Positions 1 through 7,124 of a DNA stretch of 48,472 nucleotides are shown here, piece by piece. The position numbers and the translations under genes were made by a program. Within the stretch, counting starts at the first letter, position 1. Every line of letters begins with the position of its first letter. This DNA comes from Terriglobia bacterium (GTDB lineage Bacteria > Acidobacteriota > Terriglobia > Bryobacterales > Bryobacteraceae). The stretch covers positions 1-48,472 of the forward strand of contig JANYDS010000045.1 of the NCBI GenBank assembly GCA_025363475.1. Reading direction: 5' to 3'. Under the pieces are notes generated by a model. It searched no databases. It was given only the letters and a program-made list of their open reading frames with translations, and was not told the origin of the DNA.

Positions 1-59
1 GCCTCCTCGGCAACCTTCGCCTTCAGGCTGGGCGGATGACTCTTTCTCGTTTTTGGCAT
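1..59 (-). CDS. IS3-family transposase OrfA, N-terminal fragment
   Basis: Only the first 19 codons lie in the window. They start MPKTRKSHPPSLKAKVAEEA, which fits the usual beginning of IS3-family OrfA proteins: a basic stretch, then S-P-x-L/F-K-x-K-V-A-x-E-A, the first helix of the HTH_Tnp_1 (helix-turn-helix) domain. OrfA binds the element's ends and, fused by ribosomal frameshift to OrfB, forms the transposase. An AAGGAG sequence lies 5 bases before the ATG, supporting this start. The frame is open to the edge of the window, so nothing can be said about OrfB or about activity. Confidence 0.65.
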   Translation of the reverse strand, partial: MPKTRKSHPPSLKAKVAEE

Positions 60-139
60 TGACTCTCCTTCATTTTCAATGCCGCCTTTCCTGTCTAAGA
101 AGCGGTCCTTTTTTTGTCCAGGTTTTGGGGTTTATTACA
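1..139 (-). mobile_element. Left end of an IS3-family-like insertion sequence (partial)
   Basis: The element runs off the left edge of the window. Its apparent outer end is at about position 139, where the minus strand begins TGTAATAAACCCCAAAACC and continues CTGGACA, the style of terminal inverted repeat (TG start, CCCC, GGACA) seen in IS3 relatives. About 80 bases further in is a Shine-Dalgarno sequence and the start of an OrfA-like transposase. The end falls inside the PIN toxin gene, and the last codons of that gene are IS sequence. Seen: the end sequence and OrfA start. Inferred: family and exact boundary, because the other end and the target duplication are outside the window. Confidence 0.6.
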
Positions 140-498
140 AACACCGTGCACTCGGCAAAAGCCGCAAGACAGGCGTCTGTCCAGAATGAGGACCCGGTTC
201 CGGGTGCGGGATTGTAGCTGCGCCAGATTCGTTCAATGTCGGCCGGCTCATTCGCAAAAACAACGCCATCGCTCCGGTAGAGTCCGTCGAATGTTTCCCA
301 GGCTTCAGCCACGCTCTTCACTTGTTTACCCATCACATTCGGGTTCGTCAGGAGACGCAGAAAACCCGCTTGGGTAACACGCGAAAAGACCATCACATCG
401 CATGAGGAATTGTTATACCAGTCAGCCGCGGCAGCACGGTGGATGTGTTCCGGTACGACCAGGGAAATCCAGACGTTGACGTCAGGAAAGCAGGTCAT
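76..498 (-). CDS. VapC-like PIN-domain toxin, C-terminus replaced by IS sequence
   Basis: PIN-domain ribonucleases of type II toxin-antitoxin modules cut RNA with a cluster of acidic residues binding Mg or Mn. The start is the ATG whose product begins MTCFPDVNVWIS, with the first catalytic Asp in PDVNVW; it overlaps the antitoxin's end by 17 bases, as expected for such pairs. The SRVTQAGFLRLLTNP segment and the WTDACLAAFAE segment (third acidic position) are typical of this PIN subfamily. After AFAEC the expected TFD-G-F strand with the last acidic residue is missing. Instead the reading frame continues through the terminal repeat of an IS3-like element and stops about 20 codons later. The protein is therefore probably truncated and inactive. 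Confidence 0.75.
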   Translation of the reverse strand: MTCFPDVNVWISLVVPEHIHRAAAADWYNNSSCDVMVFSRVTQAGFLRLLTNPNVMGKQVKSVAEAWETFDGLYRSDGVVFANEPADIERIWRSYNPAPGTGSSFWTDACLAAFAECTVFVINPKTWTKKGPLLRQERRH

Positions 499-715
499 CG
501 AAGTTGAAGTTCGACAGATCCAGTACACGGCCTGGTTCCAGATGAATCACCGGCAGATCGGCAATGGACCTTCTCTTGCCACCCGGGACAGGTGGCGGGT
601 TCACCTCGCGCTCCACAGCCTCGGTAATCACTTGTTTCAGGGAAACGCCGCGGGCCGCAGCCATAGCCTTAGTCCGGCGGAAGAGTGCATCGGGCAGATC
701 TATCGTAGTTCACAT
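482..715 (-). pseudogene. VapB-like ribbon-helix-helix antitoxin with a stop at codon 2
   Basis: This is the antitoxin partner of the PIN toxin downstream. In frame it reads TTIDLPDALFRRTKAMAAAR and on through GVSLKQVITEAVERE, the strand-helix-helix of an RHH DNA-binding antitoxin, then a C-terminal toxin-binding tail. An ATG at 713-715 preceded by GGGG has the right place and frame for the start, but the very next codon is TGA (710-712), where relatives commonly have Arg or a similar residue; CGA to TGA is a single change. The next in-frame ATG (664) would remove the DNA-binding strand and half of the first helix. Together with the IS-truncated toxin this points to a decayed module. Start from a non-standard codon (ACG, ATA) cannot be excluded. 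Confidence 0.65.
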
Positions 716-752
716 AACGACCCCAATTTAGCATAAACGCATAAATATGCGC

Positions 753-1175
753 TTACTTGCGTCTCTTCGTCAACATCCGAAGCGCCGCGCCCAGCATTGC
801 CGACACCGGACCGCACCCTGCAATCGCTGTCTCATACCAGCCCGGGTGCGTCTCGCCAGCTCGCAGCATGGAAACGAAACTCGCGAGGATCATCAACATC
901 CCCAGCGCGCTGGCATGTGGAATTTCATACCAGTCCGCAATCCACGCCGTAACGAACCCGCTCGCAAGCGCCGCCAGCACGGTAAAAACCGCGCTCACCA
1001 CCAGGAAATGCAGAGCCGTCGTGCCAGGAACTTCAACATCCGTCCGGGTCGGGATGAAATGGATCGCGACCAAAAACAAAACGAAGCCAATTGCCACAGC
1101 AGCAACGCTCCGAAAGAACCTCAATGCCGGGCTCGTTTCAATGTTGGACCTCGCTCTGAATCGCCTCCAGCTCAC
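753..1175 (-). CDS. Small integral membrane protein, unknown function
   Basis: A 140-residue protein with a basic N-terminus and about four hydrophobic segments (roughly residues 20-42, 55-80, 88-105 and 115-133), so probably an inner-membrane protein. No known motif was recognised. Its start overlaps the end of the UPF0182 gene by 38 bases; no closer ATG or GTG in frame was noticed, though a later start such as ATT near codon 12 is possible. The overlap and same orientation place it last in the pyr-UPF0182 transcription unit. Nothing in the sequence shows its role. Confidence 0.6.
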   Translation of the reverse strand: MSWRRFRARSNIETSPALRFFRSVAAVAIGFVLFLVAIHFIPTRTDVEVPGTTALHFLVVSAVFTVLAALASGFVTAWIADWYEIPHASALGMLMILASFVSMLRAGETHPGWYETAIAGCGPVSAMLGAALRMLTKRRK

Positions 1176-3882
1176 GGCCAGCTTCCGCCAGCTTGCCCTG
1201 ACTCGCCAGATCGCGGTACCGCTGCAGATGCTGCCGGATGCTTTCGATACGCGGGTCAGTGAACGGACGCGGTGCCACGCCCGGAAGCACCGGAGCCGAA
1301 CTCACCACCGCCGCAACAGCCGCTGCCGTCGTACCACCCGGCATTCCGGTCAGCTGGGCAAGCGCCTCCTCGTAGCTGTCCGAATAAATCAGGCGATTAC
1401 CAATCGCAATCACCACCTTCTTCAACTGCGGCATACGCGCCTGGGTGGCCTGCAAATAGATGGGCGCGATATAGAGGAAATTCTCGCCCACCGGCAGCAC
1501 CAGAGTCTGCCCCTGCAAAACCTGCGAACCCTGCTGATTCCAGAGCGTCAGATCCTTCGAAATATTCTGATCCTGATTGATCCGCGCATTCACCTGCATC
1601 GGCCCCAGAATCAGTTCCTGTTTCGAGAGTTGCATCACTACCACTTCGCCCAGCTTGTCGCCATCACAGCGCGCCAGCATCACACCAATCAGATTCTCTT
1701 TCGAGAGCGGTGTAAACGTAGTCATCAGCAGGAACTCCGGCTTCGTTTCGCCCGGCAGCGTGGCAAACACATACGACGGACTCACCGGCTTCGGTTCCGC
1801 ATTCTGGCCCGAAGAATAACGCGCCAGTTCCCACACGTCCTCATTGTTGTAAAACGCCTGAGGATTGCGCATGTGATAGACCCGGTACATTTCCGACTGC
1901 ACACGGAATAACTCTTCTGCATAACGAGTATGCGCCCGCAGACTGGCAGGCATCTTCGCCGCGTCTTCATAGAGCGCGGGAAACAGTGCCCGGTATGCTC
2001 CAATCACCGGATCAGCTGCATCAAACACATACAGATGCGTCTCGCCATCATAAGCATCCACTGTGGCTTTCACCGAATTGCGGATGTAGTTAATGCCGCC
2101 AAACGCATCCACCTGCCGTGCGAAGGGATGGGTGTCAGACGTGGTGTAGCCATCCACAATCCAGACCATGCGGCCTTCCGGTGTTACCACCAGATATGGA
2201 TCTTTATCCCAGGTCAGATAGGGTGCCAGTGAATCCAGTCGCTCGCGTACGCGCCGGTGGATCATCATGCGGCTGTGGTCAGTGAGATAACCCGTGAGCA
2301 GAATATTGGAATCGCCAAAATGAATCGCAGCCGCCGTGCGCATCAGCAGTGAAGATACGGGAAAACCGCCCTTGCCTGCATAGCGCGTCTTGGCGTTGTC
2401 AGAACCCTTCGGATAGTCGAACTCTTCCTGTGCGGTATCAACAAATACAGGTTCCTGCTGCAACTCACCGTAATAAAGTTCAGGGCGCGTCACTTTGATG
2501 GAGGGAGTCTTCACCACCGGCGGCATGTCCTGAACTAAGTAGACAGGCTGCCCGTCCGACGTGATCTTGCTCACCTCGGCCAGTACCAGACCATAACCAT
2601 GCGTGTAGATGAAATGAGGATTAATCCAACTCGATTGAGTGCCCGGCAACTGCGTAATATCGAGTTCTCGCGGGGAGAGCAGCACCTGACGATAGTCGCC
2701 GTCAATCGTGTATCGATCCACATCCGGCGGTTCATGGAACGCATAATAGGGCCGCAGGGCCTGCATCTGCGTGACGGTGTCATGAAACGGACGCCAGTCC
2801 CAAAGCCGTACATTGTCGAGCAGGGGCTTATGTTTTGTAGTGTCTACCGCAGCATTTGCGTCGGTATGGGTTTCAATCTCTTTCAGATTGGTGGACAAGC
2901 CATAAGCGGCCCGTGTCGCTTCAATGTGCGACTGGATATAGGGCCGTTCGAGCGAAATTTCATTGGGCTTCACATAGAAGGAACCAGCAAGGCCGGGGAC
3001 TATCGCCAGCAGCACAAATCCGGCACCTACCAGAATGGCGGCTATGATCCAGCGGCGCATCAAGACCAGTGCCGCCCCGCCGAGCAGCGCGCCGATCATG
3101 ACCCAGTAAAGCGGCAGTGCGAAATGGTCATCGGTGTAGTCAACACCCACCATGAAGCGGTGCTGGTTCCATACCATTTCAAAACGACCCAGGTAATATT
3201 TGGAAGCCAGGGCGACCAGAAAAAAAGCCAGCGCACCCTGCAGGAATTTCGACTCCAGACCGCCGCTCAACCGGAATACGGAAAGGTCGATGGATCCGCC
3301 CGTAAACTGCGGCAGATTGAAGCGCAGCTGCCAGCCACGCGCCACCAGCCAGTAAACCAGAATCGCAAGGATGACCACGGCAAAAACATAGCCGCGCAGT
3401 TCCGACCAGAAGGGCAAATCGAAAAGATAGAACCCGAGCGGCTTGCCAAAAACCGGATCGCGGAACACTTCACCCGCCGACACGCTTGCGGCGGCGCGGC
3501 TCCCCGCAAATCGCAGCGCCGTCCAGCTGTCAATACTGGCACCGGCAATCAAAAACGCCAGCAGCAACAAGGCGAGTTTGGAAAGGCGCGAGTAGAGAGG
3601 ATAATCACTGACGCGTCCACCGGCGAACTTCACCGCGCGCGCATGTGCTATCAAGAGCACAATCCATGCCAGCATTGTGCCTGCAATCACAGGCAAAGTG
3701 GACCAGGCATAGAGATCAACCCAGGTCTGCACCTGCCCCAGTTCCTGCCACCAGGAGTAATCGATCAGCGTGGAGGCACCCCAGCGCACGCCGATAAACA
3801 AGACAAAAAAAAGAATGACAATACCGAACAGCCCGAACCTCACCAGCGTGCTCTGCCTGCCGGTTATTTCGCGATCTTGCAT
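1138..3882 (-). CDS. UPF0182 family membrane protein
   Basis: A 914-residue protein with about seven N-terminal transmembrane segments (within residues 15-300) and a long soluble part that would lie outside the cytoplasm. The segment YSWWQELGQ followed by a membrane helix, and later PYIQSHIEATRAAYGL, are typical of the UPF0182 (COG1615) family, whose function is not established. The length matches the family (about 900-1000). It begins 21 bases after the stop of pyrC and runs in the same direction, so it is probably cotranscribed with the pyrimidine genes; whether it has any role in nucleotide metabolism is unknown. The C-terminal tail after about residue 870 is variable and Ala/Pro-rich, ending in a likely coiled-coil stretch. 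Confidence 0.85.
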   Translation of the reverse strand: MQDREITGRQSTLVRFGLFGIVILFFVLFIGVRWGASTLIDYSWWQELGQVQTWVDLYAWSTLPVIAGTMLAWIVLLIAHARAVKFAGGRVSDYPLYSRLSKLALLLLAFLIAGASIDSWTALRFAGSRAAASVSAGEVFRDPVFGKPLGFYLFDLPFWSELRGYVFAVVILAILVYWLVARGWQLRFNLPQFTGGSIDLSVFRLSGGLESKFLQGALAFFLVALASKYYLGRFEMVWNQHRFMVGVDYTDDHFALPLYWVMIGALLGGAALVLMRRWIIAAILVGAGFVLLAIVPGLAGSFYVKPNEISLERPYIQSHIEATRAAYGLSTNLKEIETHTDANAAVDTTKHKPLLDNVRLWDWRPFHDTVTQMQALRPYYAFHEPPDVDRYTIDGDYRQVLLSPRELDITQLPGTQSSWINPHFIYTHGYGLVLAEVSKITSDGQPVYLVQDMPPVVKTPSIKVTRPELYYGELQQEPVFVDTAQEEFDYPKGSDNAKTRYAGKGGFPVSSLLMRTAAAIHFGDSNILLTGYLTDHSRMMIHRRVRERLDSLAPYLTWDKDPYLVVTPEGRMVWIVDGYTTSDTHPFARQVDAFGGINYIRNSVKATVDAYDGETHLYVFDAADPVIGAYRALFPALYEDAAKMPASLRAHTRYAEELFRVQSEMYRVYHMRNPQAFYNNEDVWELARYSSGQNAEPKPVSPSYVFATLPGETKPEFLLMTTFTPLSKENLIGVMLARCDGDKLGEVVVMQLSKQELILGPMQVNARINQDQNISKDLTLWNQQGSQVLQGQTLVLPVGENFLYIAPIYLQATQARMPQLKKVVIAIGNRLIYSDSYEEALAQLTGMPGGTTAAAVAAVVSSAPVLPGVAPRPFTDPRIESIRQHLQRYRDLASQGKLAEAGRELEAIQSEVQH

Positions 3883-3903
3883 TTTATGGTTTTGCTCCGG
3901 GCG

Positions 3904-5184
3904 CTACAAGCGCCGCCAGACAATTTCACCCGCGACGATGGTCGCAAGCGGGCCGCCCCGAAACTGCCTTCCGCTAAAGGGCGAATTTCGACTTTTCGAG
4001 AGCGACTGCTGAACATCATATGTCCATTTTGAATCAAGGTCGAAGATGGTGACGTCGCCGGGCGCACCGGGTGCAAGAGTGCCCCGGTCCAGCTTCAGAA
4101 CATTGGCCGGACCTGTGGTGAAGAGTTCCACAAAACGTGTCAGGCCGATTCGCCCCTTGTGAACCAGTTCAGCAAGTGACAGCCCAATCGCTGTTTCGAG
4201 GCCGGTAATGCCGAAGGGACAACGCTCGAACTCCTGCATCTTGTCGCTGCCCGCATGCGGGGCATGATCGGTTGCGATCACGTCCACCATACCACTGACA
4301 ATACCTTCAATCACGGCGTCCACATCGTGCTGGCAGCGCAGCGGCGGCTTCATCTTATAGTTACTGTCGTAAGTCACCAGTTCGTCGTCCGTAATGGCGA
4401 AATGATGCGGAGTGACTTCGCAGCTCACCGCAAGGCCTTTGCTCTTCGCAAACGCCACCATCGCCATGGAGCGAGAGGTGGAAAGGTGGGCTACGTGATA
4501 GCGTGCGCCGGTCAGTTCCGCCAGCAGCAGATCGCGTGCCACAATCACATCTTCCGAAGCCGAAGGTATGCCGCCCAAGCCTAACCGCACAGACTGCACG
4601 CCTTCATGCATATCTCCGCCCGCGCTCAGGTTCAAATCCTCACAGTGGTCAATCACGGGCAGGTCAAGCGCCCGCGCGGCTTCCATCGCCCGACGCATTA
4701 CGCGGGCATTCATCACCGGCCGGCCATCATCTGAAATCGCCACGATCCCGGCTTTGTGCATAGAACCGACCGCAGCCAGTTCCTCGCCCAGGCTGCCCTT
4801 CGTGATCGCACCGATGGGAAACACATTCACCTTCGCCACTTCGCGCGCACGCTGCACAATATAGCTGGTAACGGTGGCACAGTCATTCACCGGCGAGGTG
4901 TTGGGCATGCAGCAAATGGTGGTGAAACCGCCTGCCGCCGCAGCCTCAGCGCCGGAACGGATAGTCTCTGCGTGTTCAAAGCCTGGTTCACGCAGATGCA
5001 CGTGCATGTCGATGAAACCGGGCGCGACAATCATGCCTGTCGCATCAAGCACCACCGCATCATCGTCCTGCAACCCGGTGCCGACTGATTCAATGCGCCC
5101 GTCGCGAATCAGTACATCGGCAATGCCATCGCCACCCGACGCGGGGTCAATGACGCGCCCGCCTTTGATCAACAAGGCACTCAT
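3904..5184 (-). CDS. pyrC: Dihydroorotase
   Basis: Catalyses the reversible cyclisation of N-carbamoyl-L-aspartate to dihydroorotate, third step of de novo pyrimidine synthesis, in the cytoplasm. The 426 residues fit class I dihydroorotases (amidohydrolase superfamily). Visible metal and substrate motifs: DMHVHLREPG (His61, His63, Arg65), CMPNTSP (about 92-98), ISDDG (about 151-154, class I hallmark), His180, His233 and DATDHAPH-like ATDHAPH (Asp306). The start ATG overlaps the stop of pyrB in ATGA, so translation is probably coupled. The C-terminal part carries the usual small beta-sandwich. No missing key residue was seen. Confidence 0.95.
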   Translation of the reverse strand: MSALLIKGGRVIDPASGGDGIADVLIRDGRIESVGTGLQDDDAVVLDATGMIVAPGFIDMHVHLREPGFEHAETIRSGAEAAAAGGFTTICCMPNTSPVNDCATVTSYIVQRAREVAKVNVFPIGAITKGSLGEELAAVGSMHKAGIVAISDDGRPVMNARVMRRAMEAARALDLPVIDHCEDLNLSAGGDMHEGVQSVRLGLGGIPSASEDVIVARDLLLAELTGARYHVAHLSTSRSMAMVAFAKSKGLAVSCEVTPHHFAITDDELVTYDSNYKMKPPLRCQHDVDAVIEGIVSGMVDVIATDHAPHAGSDKMQEFERCPFGITGLETAIGLSLAELVHKGRIGLTRFVELFTTGPANVLKLDRGTLAPGAPGDVTIFDLDSKWTYDVQQSLSKSRNSPFSGRQFRGGPLATIVAGEIVWRRL

Positions 5185-6122
5185 GGCAGTATCCGTTCCA
5201 GCACTGCCATTCGCACGGCAACTCCGTTTTCCACTTGATTCAAAATCACCGAACGCTGACTGTCTGCCACATCGGAACTCAGTTCCCTGCCCCTGTTGAT
5301 TGGGCCCGGATGCATCACAATTACATCGCTTTTTGCCAGAGCCAGATGCTCCAGCCGGAGGCCGTAAAAGCGGAAATATTCACCCGCCGACATGGGCGCT
5401 TCGTGCTGGCGCTCCAGTTGCACGCGCAGCATCATAATCACGTCGGCATTGCGCAGCGCTTCCTTCATGTCGTAAGCCAGGCGCACACCCGGTGCCAGAT
5501 TTTCCAGTTCCCGCGGCACCAGCGAAGGAGGGCCGCAGAGCACAATATCAGCTCCGAAACGGGAGAGCAAATGAACGTTGGAGCGCGCGACGCGGCTGTG
5601 CGCGATATCGCCGATAATAGCCACTCGCAGGCCTTCCAGAGACTTACCCCGGTCGAGAATGGTGCGGGCGTCCAGCAGCGCCTGAGTGGGGTGTTCATGC
5701 GTTCCATCGCCTGCATTGATGATGGGAATTTGCAGATGACGCGCTAAAAAATGAGGTGCACCCGAAGCCGAATGCCGCATCACAATCGCATCCGGCCGCA
5801 TGGCCACCAGCGTGTTCAGCGTATCCACCAGCGATTCGCCCTTCGAGACGCTTGATGTCTGCGCGGCGATGGAAACCGTATCTGCGCCCAACCGCCGTTC
5901 CGCGATTTCAAAGCTCACGCGCGTCCGCGTCGAAGCTTCGAAAAACAGGTTGACGATCATCTTGCCGCGCAGAGTTTCGAGGCGGCGGTAAGTTTCCCCC
6001 GGTGCGGGCTGAAAATAGCGCGCCCGCTCCAGGATGGCTTCGATTTCGGCGCGGTCCAGACTCTCAATATCGAGCAGCCCGCAGGCGGATTTAGACGGTG
6101 TCGTCAGCAGCCCTCTCAGCAA
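5181..6122 (-). CDS. pyrB: Aspartate carbamoyltransferase catalytic subunit
   Basis: Condenses carbamoyl phosphate with aspartate, the committed step of pyrimidine synthesis. The carbamoyl-phosphate loop FFEASTRTR, the HPTQALLD motif, the MLRVQLER segment and the MHPGPINRG segment are all present. With the start chosen here (TTG at 6120-6122) the protein has 313 residues, the usual size. No ATG exists near the expected start; in-frame TTG codons occur in each unit of a 12-bp repeat that also forms the 3' end of pyrR, so the true start could be any of 6122, 6134, 6146, 6158 or 6167, or even 6194. Its 5' end overlaps pyrR and its 3' end overlaps pyrC by 4 bases. No pyrI regulatory subunit gene is next to it. 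Confidence 0.93.
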   Translation of the reverse strand: MLRGLLTTPSKSACGLLDIESLDRAEIEAILERARYFQPAPGETYRRLETLRGKMIVNLFFEASTRTRVSFEIAERRLGADTVSIAAQTSSVSKGESLVDTLNTLVAMRPDAIVMRHSASGAPHFLARHLQIPIINAGDGTHEHPTQALLDARTILDRGKSLEGLRVAIIGDIAHSRVARSNVHLLSRFGADIVLCGPPSLVPRELENLAPGVRLAYDMKEALRNADVIMMLRVQLERQHEAPMSAGEYFRFYGLRLEHLALAKSDVIVMHPGPINRGRELSSDVADSQRSVILNQVENGVAVRMAVLERILP

Positions 6123-6702
6123 TTCTCTCGGCAACCCTCTCGGCAATTCTCTCGGCAACCCTCTCAACGACCAGCACTTTTTCCATGTCGTCAATTTCCT
6201 GAAATTTCACTTCGATGATTTCTTCGTCGGTAGTCTGCACCGTGCGCCCCACATAACGCGCTTCAATCGGCAGTTCGCGGTGGCCGCGGTCGATCAGAAC
6301 CAGAAGTTGTACGCGCGAGGGACGCCCGTGATCAAACAAAGCATCCAGCGCCGCGCGAATCGTGCGGCCCGTGTAGAGCACATCATCCATGAGGATGATT
6401 TCCTTGCCCTGCACAGAGAAGTTGATTTCCGTAGCGTTGTGAACCGGCTTCGACCCCACCGTGCTCAGGTCATCGCGGTAAAGATTTATGTCGAGCAGGC
6501 CCACCGGAATTGTGCGATTTTCAAGAGCCTGAATCTTGGCAGCAAGACGCTGAGCCAGCGGCACACCGCGCCGGCGGATGCCGACAAACGCCAGTTGCTC
6601 CAGATCTTTGGTCTTTTCCAGAATTTCATGCGCGAGGCGAACCAGCGTGCGGTCGATCTCCGACGCGCTCATGAGCTGCGATTTGATCCGGGTCAGGGCC
6701 AT
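6091..6702 (-). CDS. pyrR: Pyrimidine operon regulator / uracil phosphoribosyltransferase PyrR
   Basis: PyrR binds pyr mRNA when UMP is abundant and lowers expression; many members also make UMP from uracil and PRPP. The PRPP-binding loop is clear: ILMDDVLYTGRTIRAAL (about residues 104-120). The FVGIRRRGVPLA segment and the LIDRGHRELP segment are also typical. The first 178 residues match the family length; the final 25 or so are an extension made of E-R-V-A / E-R-I-A units encoded by a 12-bp repeat. The start ATG has no Shine-Dalgarno sequence but a TACAAT box 7 bases upstream. If the mRNA is leaderless, classical attenuation in a 5' leader before pyrR is not possible here. Confidence 0.92.
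   Translation of the reverse strand: MALTRIKSQLMSASEIDRTLVRLAHEILEKTKDLEQLAFVGIRRRGVPLAQRLAAKIQALENRTIPVGLLDINLYRDDLSTVGSKPVHNATEINFSVQGKEIILMDDVLYTGRTIRAALDALFDHGRPSRVQLLVLIDRGHRELPIEARYVGRTVQTTDEEIIEVKFQEIDDMEKVLVVERVAERIAERVAERIAERAADDTV
6111..6170 (-). repeat. Five tandem 12-bp repeats at the pyrR/pyrB junction
   Basis: Five 12-bp units stand head to tail: on the minus strand GAGAGGGTTGCC alternates with GAGAGAATTGCC, the outer two being slightly diverged. They encode the E-R-V-A-E-R-I-A tail of PyrR in one frame, while the overlapping frame read by pyrB holds a TTG codon in every unit. Each unit also holds GAGAGG or GAGAGA, which resembles a Shine-Dalgarno sequence. The array could therefore offer several initiation sites for pyrB. 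Confidence 0.85.
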
Positions 6703-6709
6703 CGAACGG

Positions 6710-6715
6710 ATTGTA
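6710..6715 (-). promoter_or_regulatory. Probable -10 box of the pyr operon
   Basis: TACAAT on the minus strand ends 7 bases before the pyrR ATG, so transcription would start at or within a base or two of the ATG. No Shine-Dalgarno sequence lies between. No good -35 hexamer was found at 16-18 bp. Confidence 0.5.
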
Positions 6716-6753
6716 GCGCACCGATTAACATAAACATCTCCAAACCAGGCTCG

Positions 6754-7104
6754 CTAGTATTTCTTCAGCCGTCCCCGAATCCGTTTGATTGTCTTTTCCA
6801 TATCGTCCAGCTTCTTCAGTGACGAGACGGAAAGCACAAACCGGTCATCCTTTTCGAGATCGAGCTGAAAGCCTTTCGCCAGTTCCACCAGATCCCGGGA
6901 TTCCTTCAAATTCTGATGGTACTCAGCTTTAAGTATCTCGTCCTGCTGCCTTTTGCCATTGGGAAGACGCACCTCTTCTTTCGGCTCGTCTGCTGACGGC
7001 GGCGGCGTTGTCACCTGACCCCGCAGAAAATTTGCCGTTAGCGAGGCAGGAAGCAGCATCAATACTGTCCGCCGCGCGCGTGAATATCCGTCAATCTGTT
7101 CCAC
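6754..7104 (-). CDS. Conserved hypothetical protein with twin-arginine-like N-terminus
   Basis: A 116-residue protein starting at GTG. The N-terminus has ARRTVLMLLPAS followed by a short hydrophobic run, which could be a weak Tat or Sec signal. A Pro-rich linker (about 33-40) leads to a charged helical region: LPNGKRQQDEILKAEYHQ, then repeated helices rich in Lys, Glu and Leu ending KKIRGRL-like (KRIRGRLKKY). Short proteins with this pattern (NGK..DEILKAE..., SVSSLKKLDDMEK) are, as far as I recall, frequent in Acidobacteriota; their function is unknown. It is divergent from the homoserine dehydrogenase gene, with only 20 bases between the two starts. Confidence 0.7.
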   Translation of the reverse strand: MEQIDGYSRARRTVLMLLPASLTANFLRGQVTTPPPSADEPKEEVRLPNGKRQQDEILKAEYHQNLKESRDLVELAKGFQLDLEKDDRFVLSVSSLKKLDDMEKTIKRIRGRLKKY

Positions 7105-7109
7105 CTGGG

Positions 7110-7116
7110 TATCATA
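7110..7116. promoter_or_regulatory. Shared AT-rich core of two divergent promoters
   Basis: Between the divergent starts at 7104 (minus) and 7125 (plus) the sequence GTATCATATC gives TATGAT on the minus strand, 6 bases from the GTG, and TATCAT on the plus strand, 9 bases from the ATG. The two -10 boxes would overlap, so the genes would compete for polymerase. No clear -35 boxes are visible. Confidence 0.4.
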
Positions 7117-7124
7117 TCCGTTTA

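Noticed and set aside
757-1911. Plus-strand open frame of 384 codons opposite the small membrane protein and UPF0182 3' end.
   Set aside because: Arg/His-rich composition, no start signal, and both minus-strand genes explain the sequence better.
2599-4032. Long plus-strand open frame opposite the UPF0182 gene.
   Set aside because: The product is rich in Arg, Gln and His with no known motif, and it lies opposite a well-supported gene; a GC-driven shadow.
6091-6194. The 12-bp repeats as a CRISPR or mobile repeat.
   Set aside because: Units are contiguous without spacers and are in frame in two genes, so they are a coding tandem repeat.
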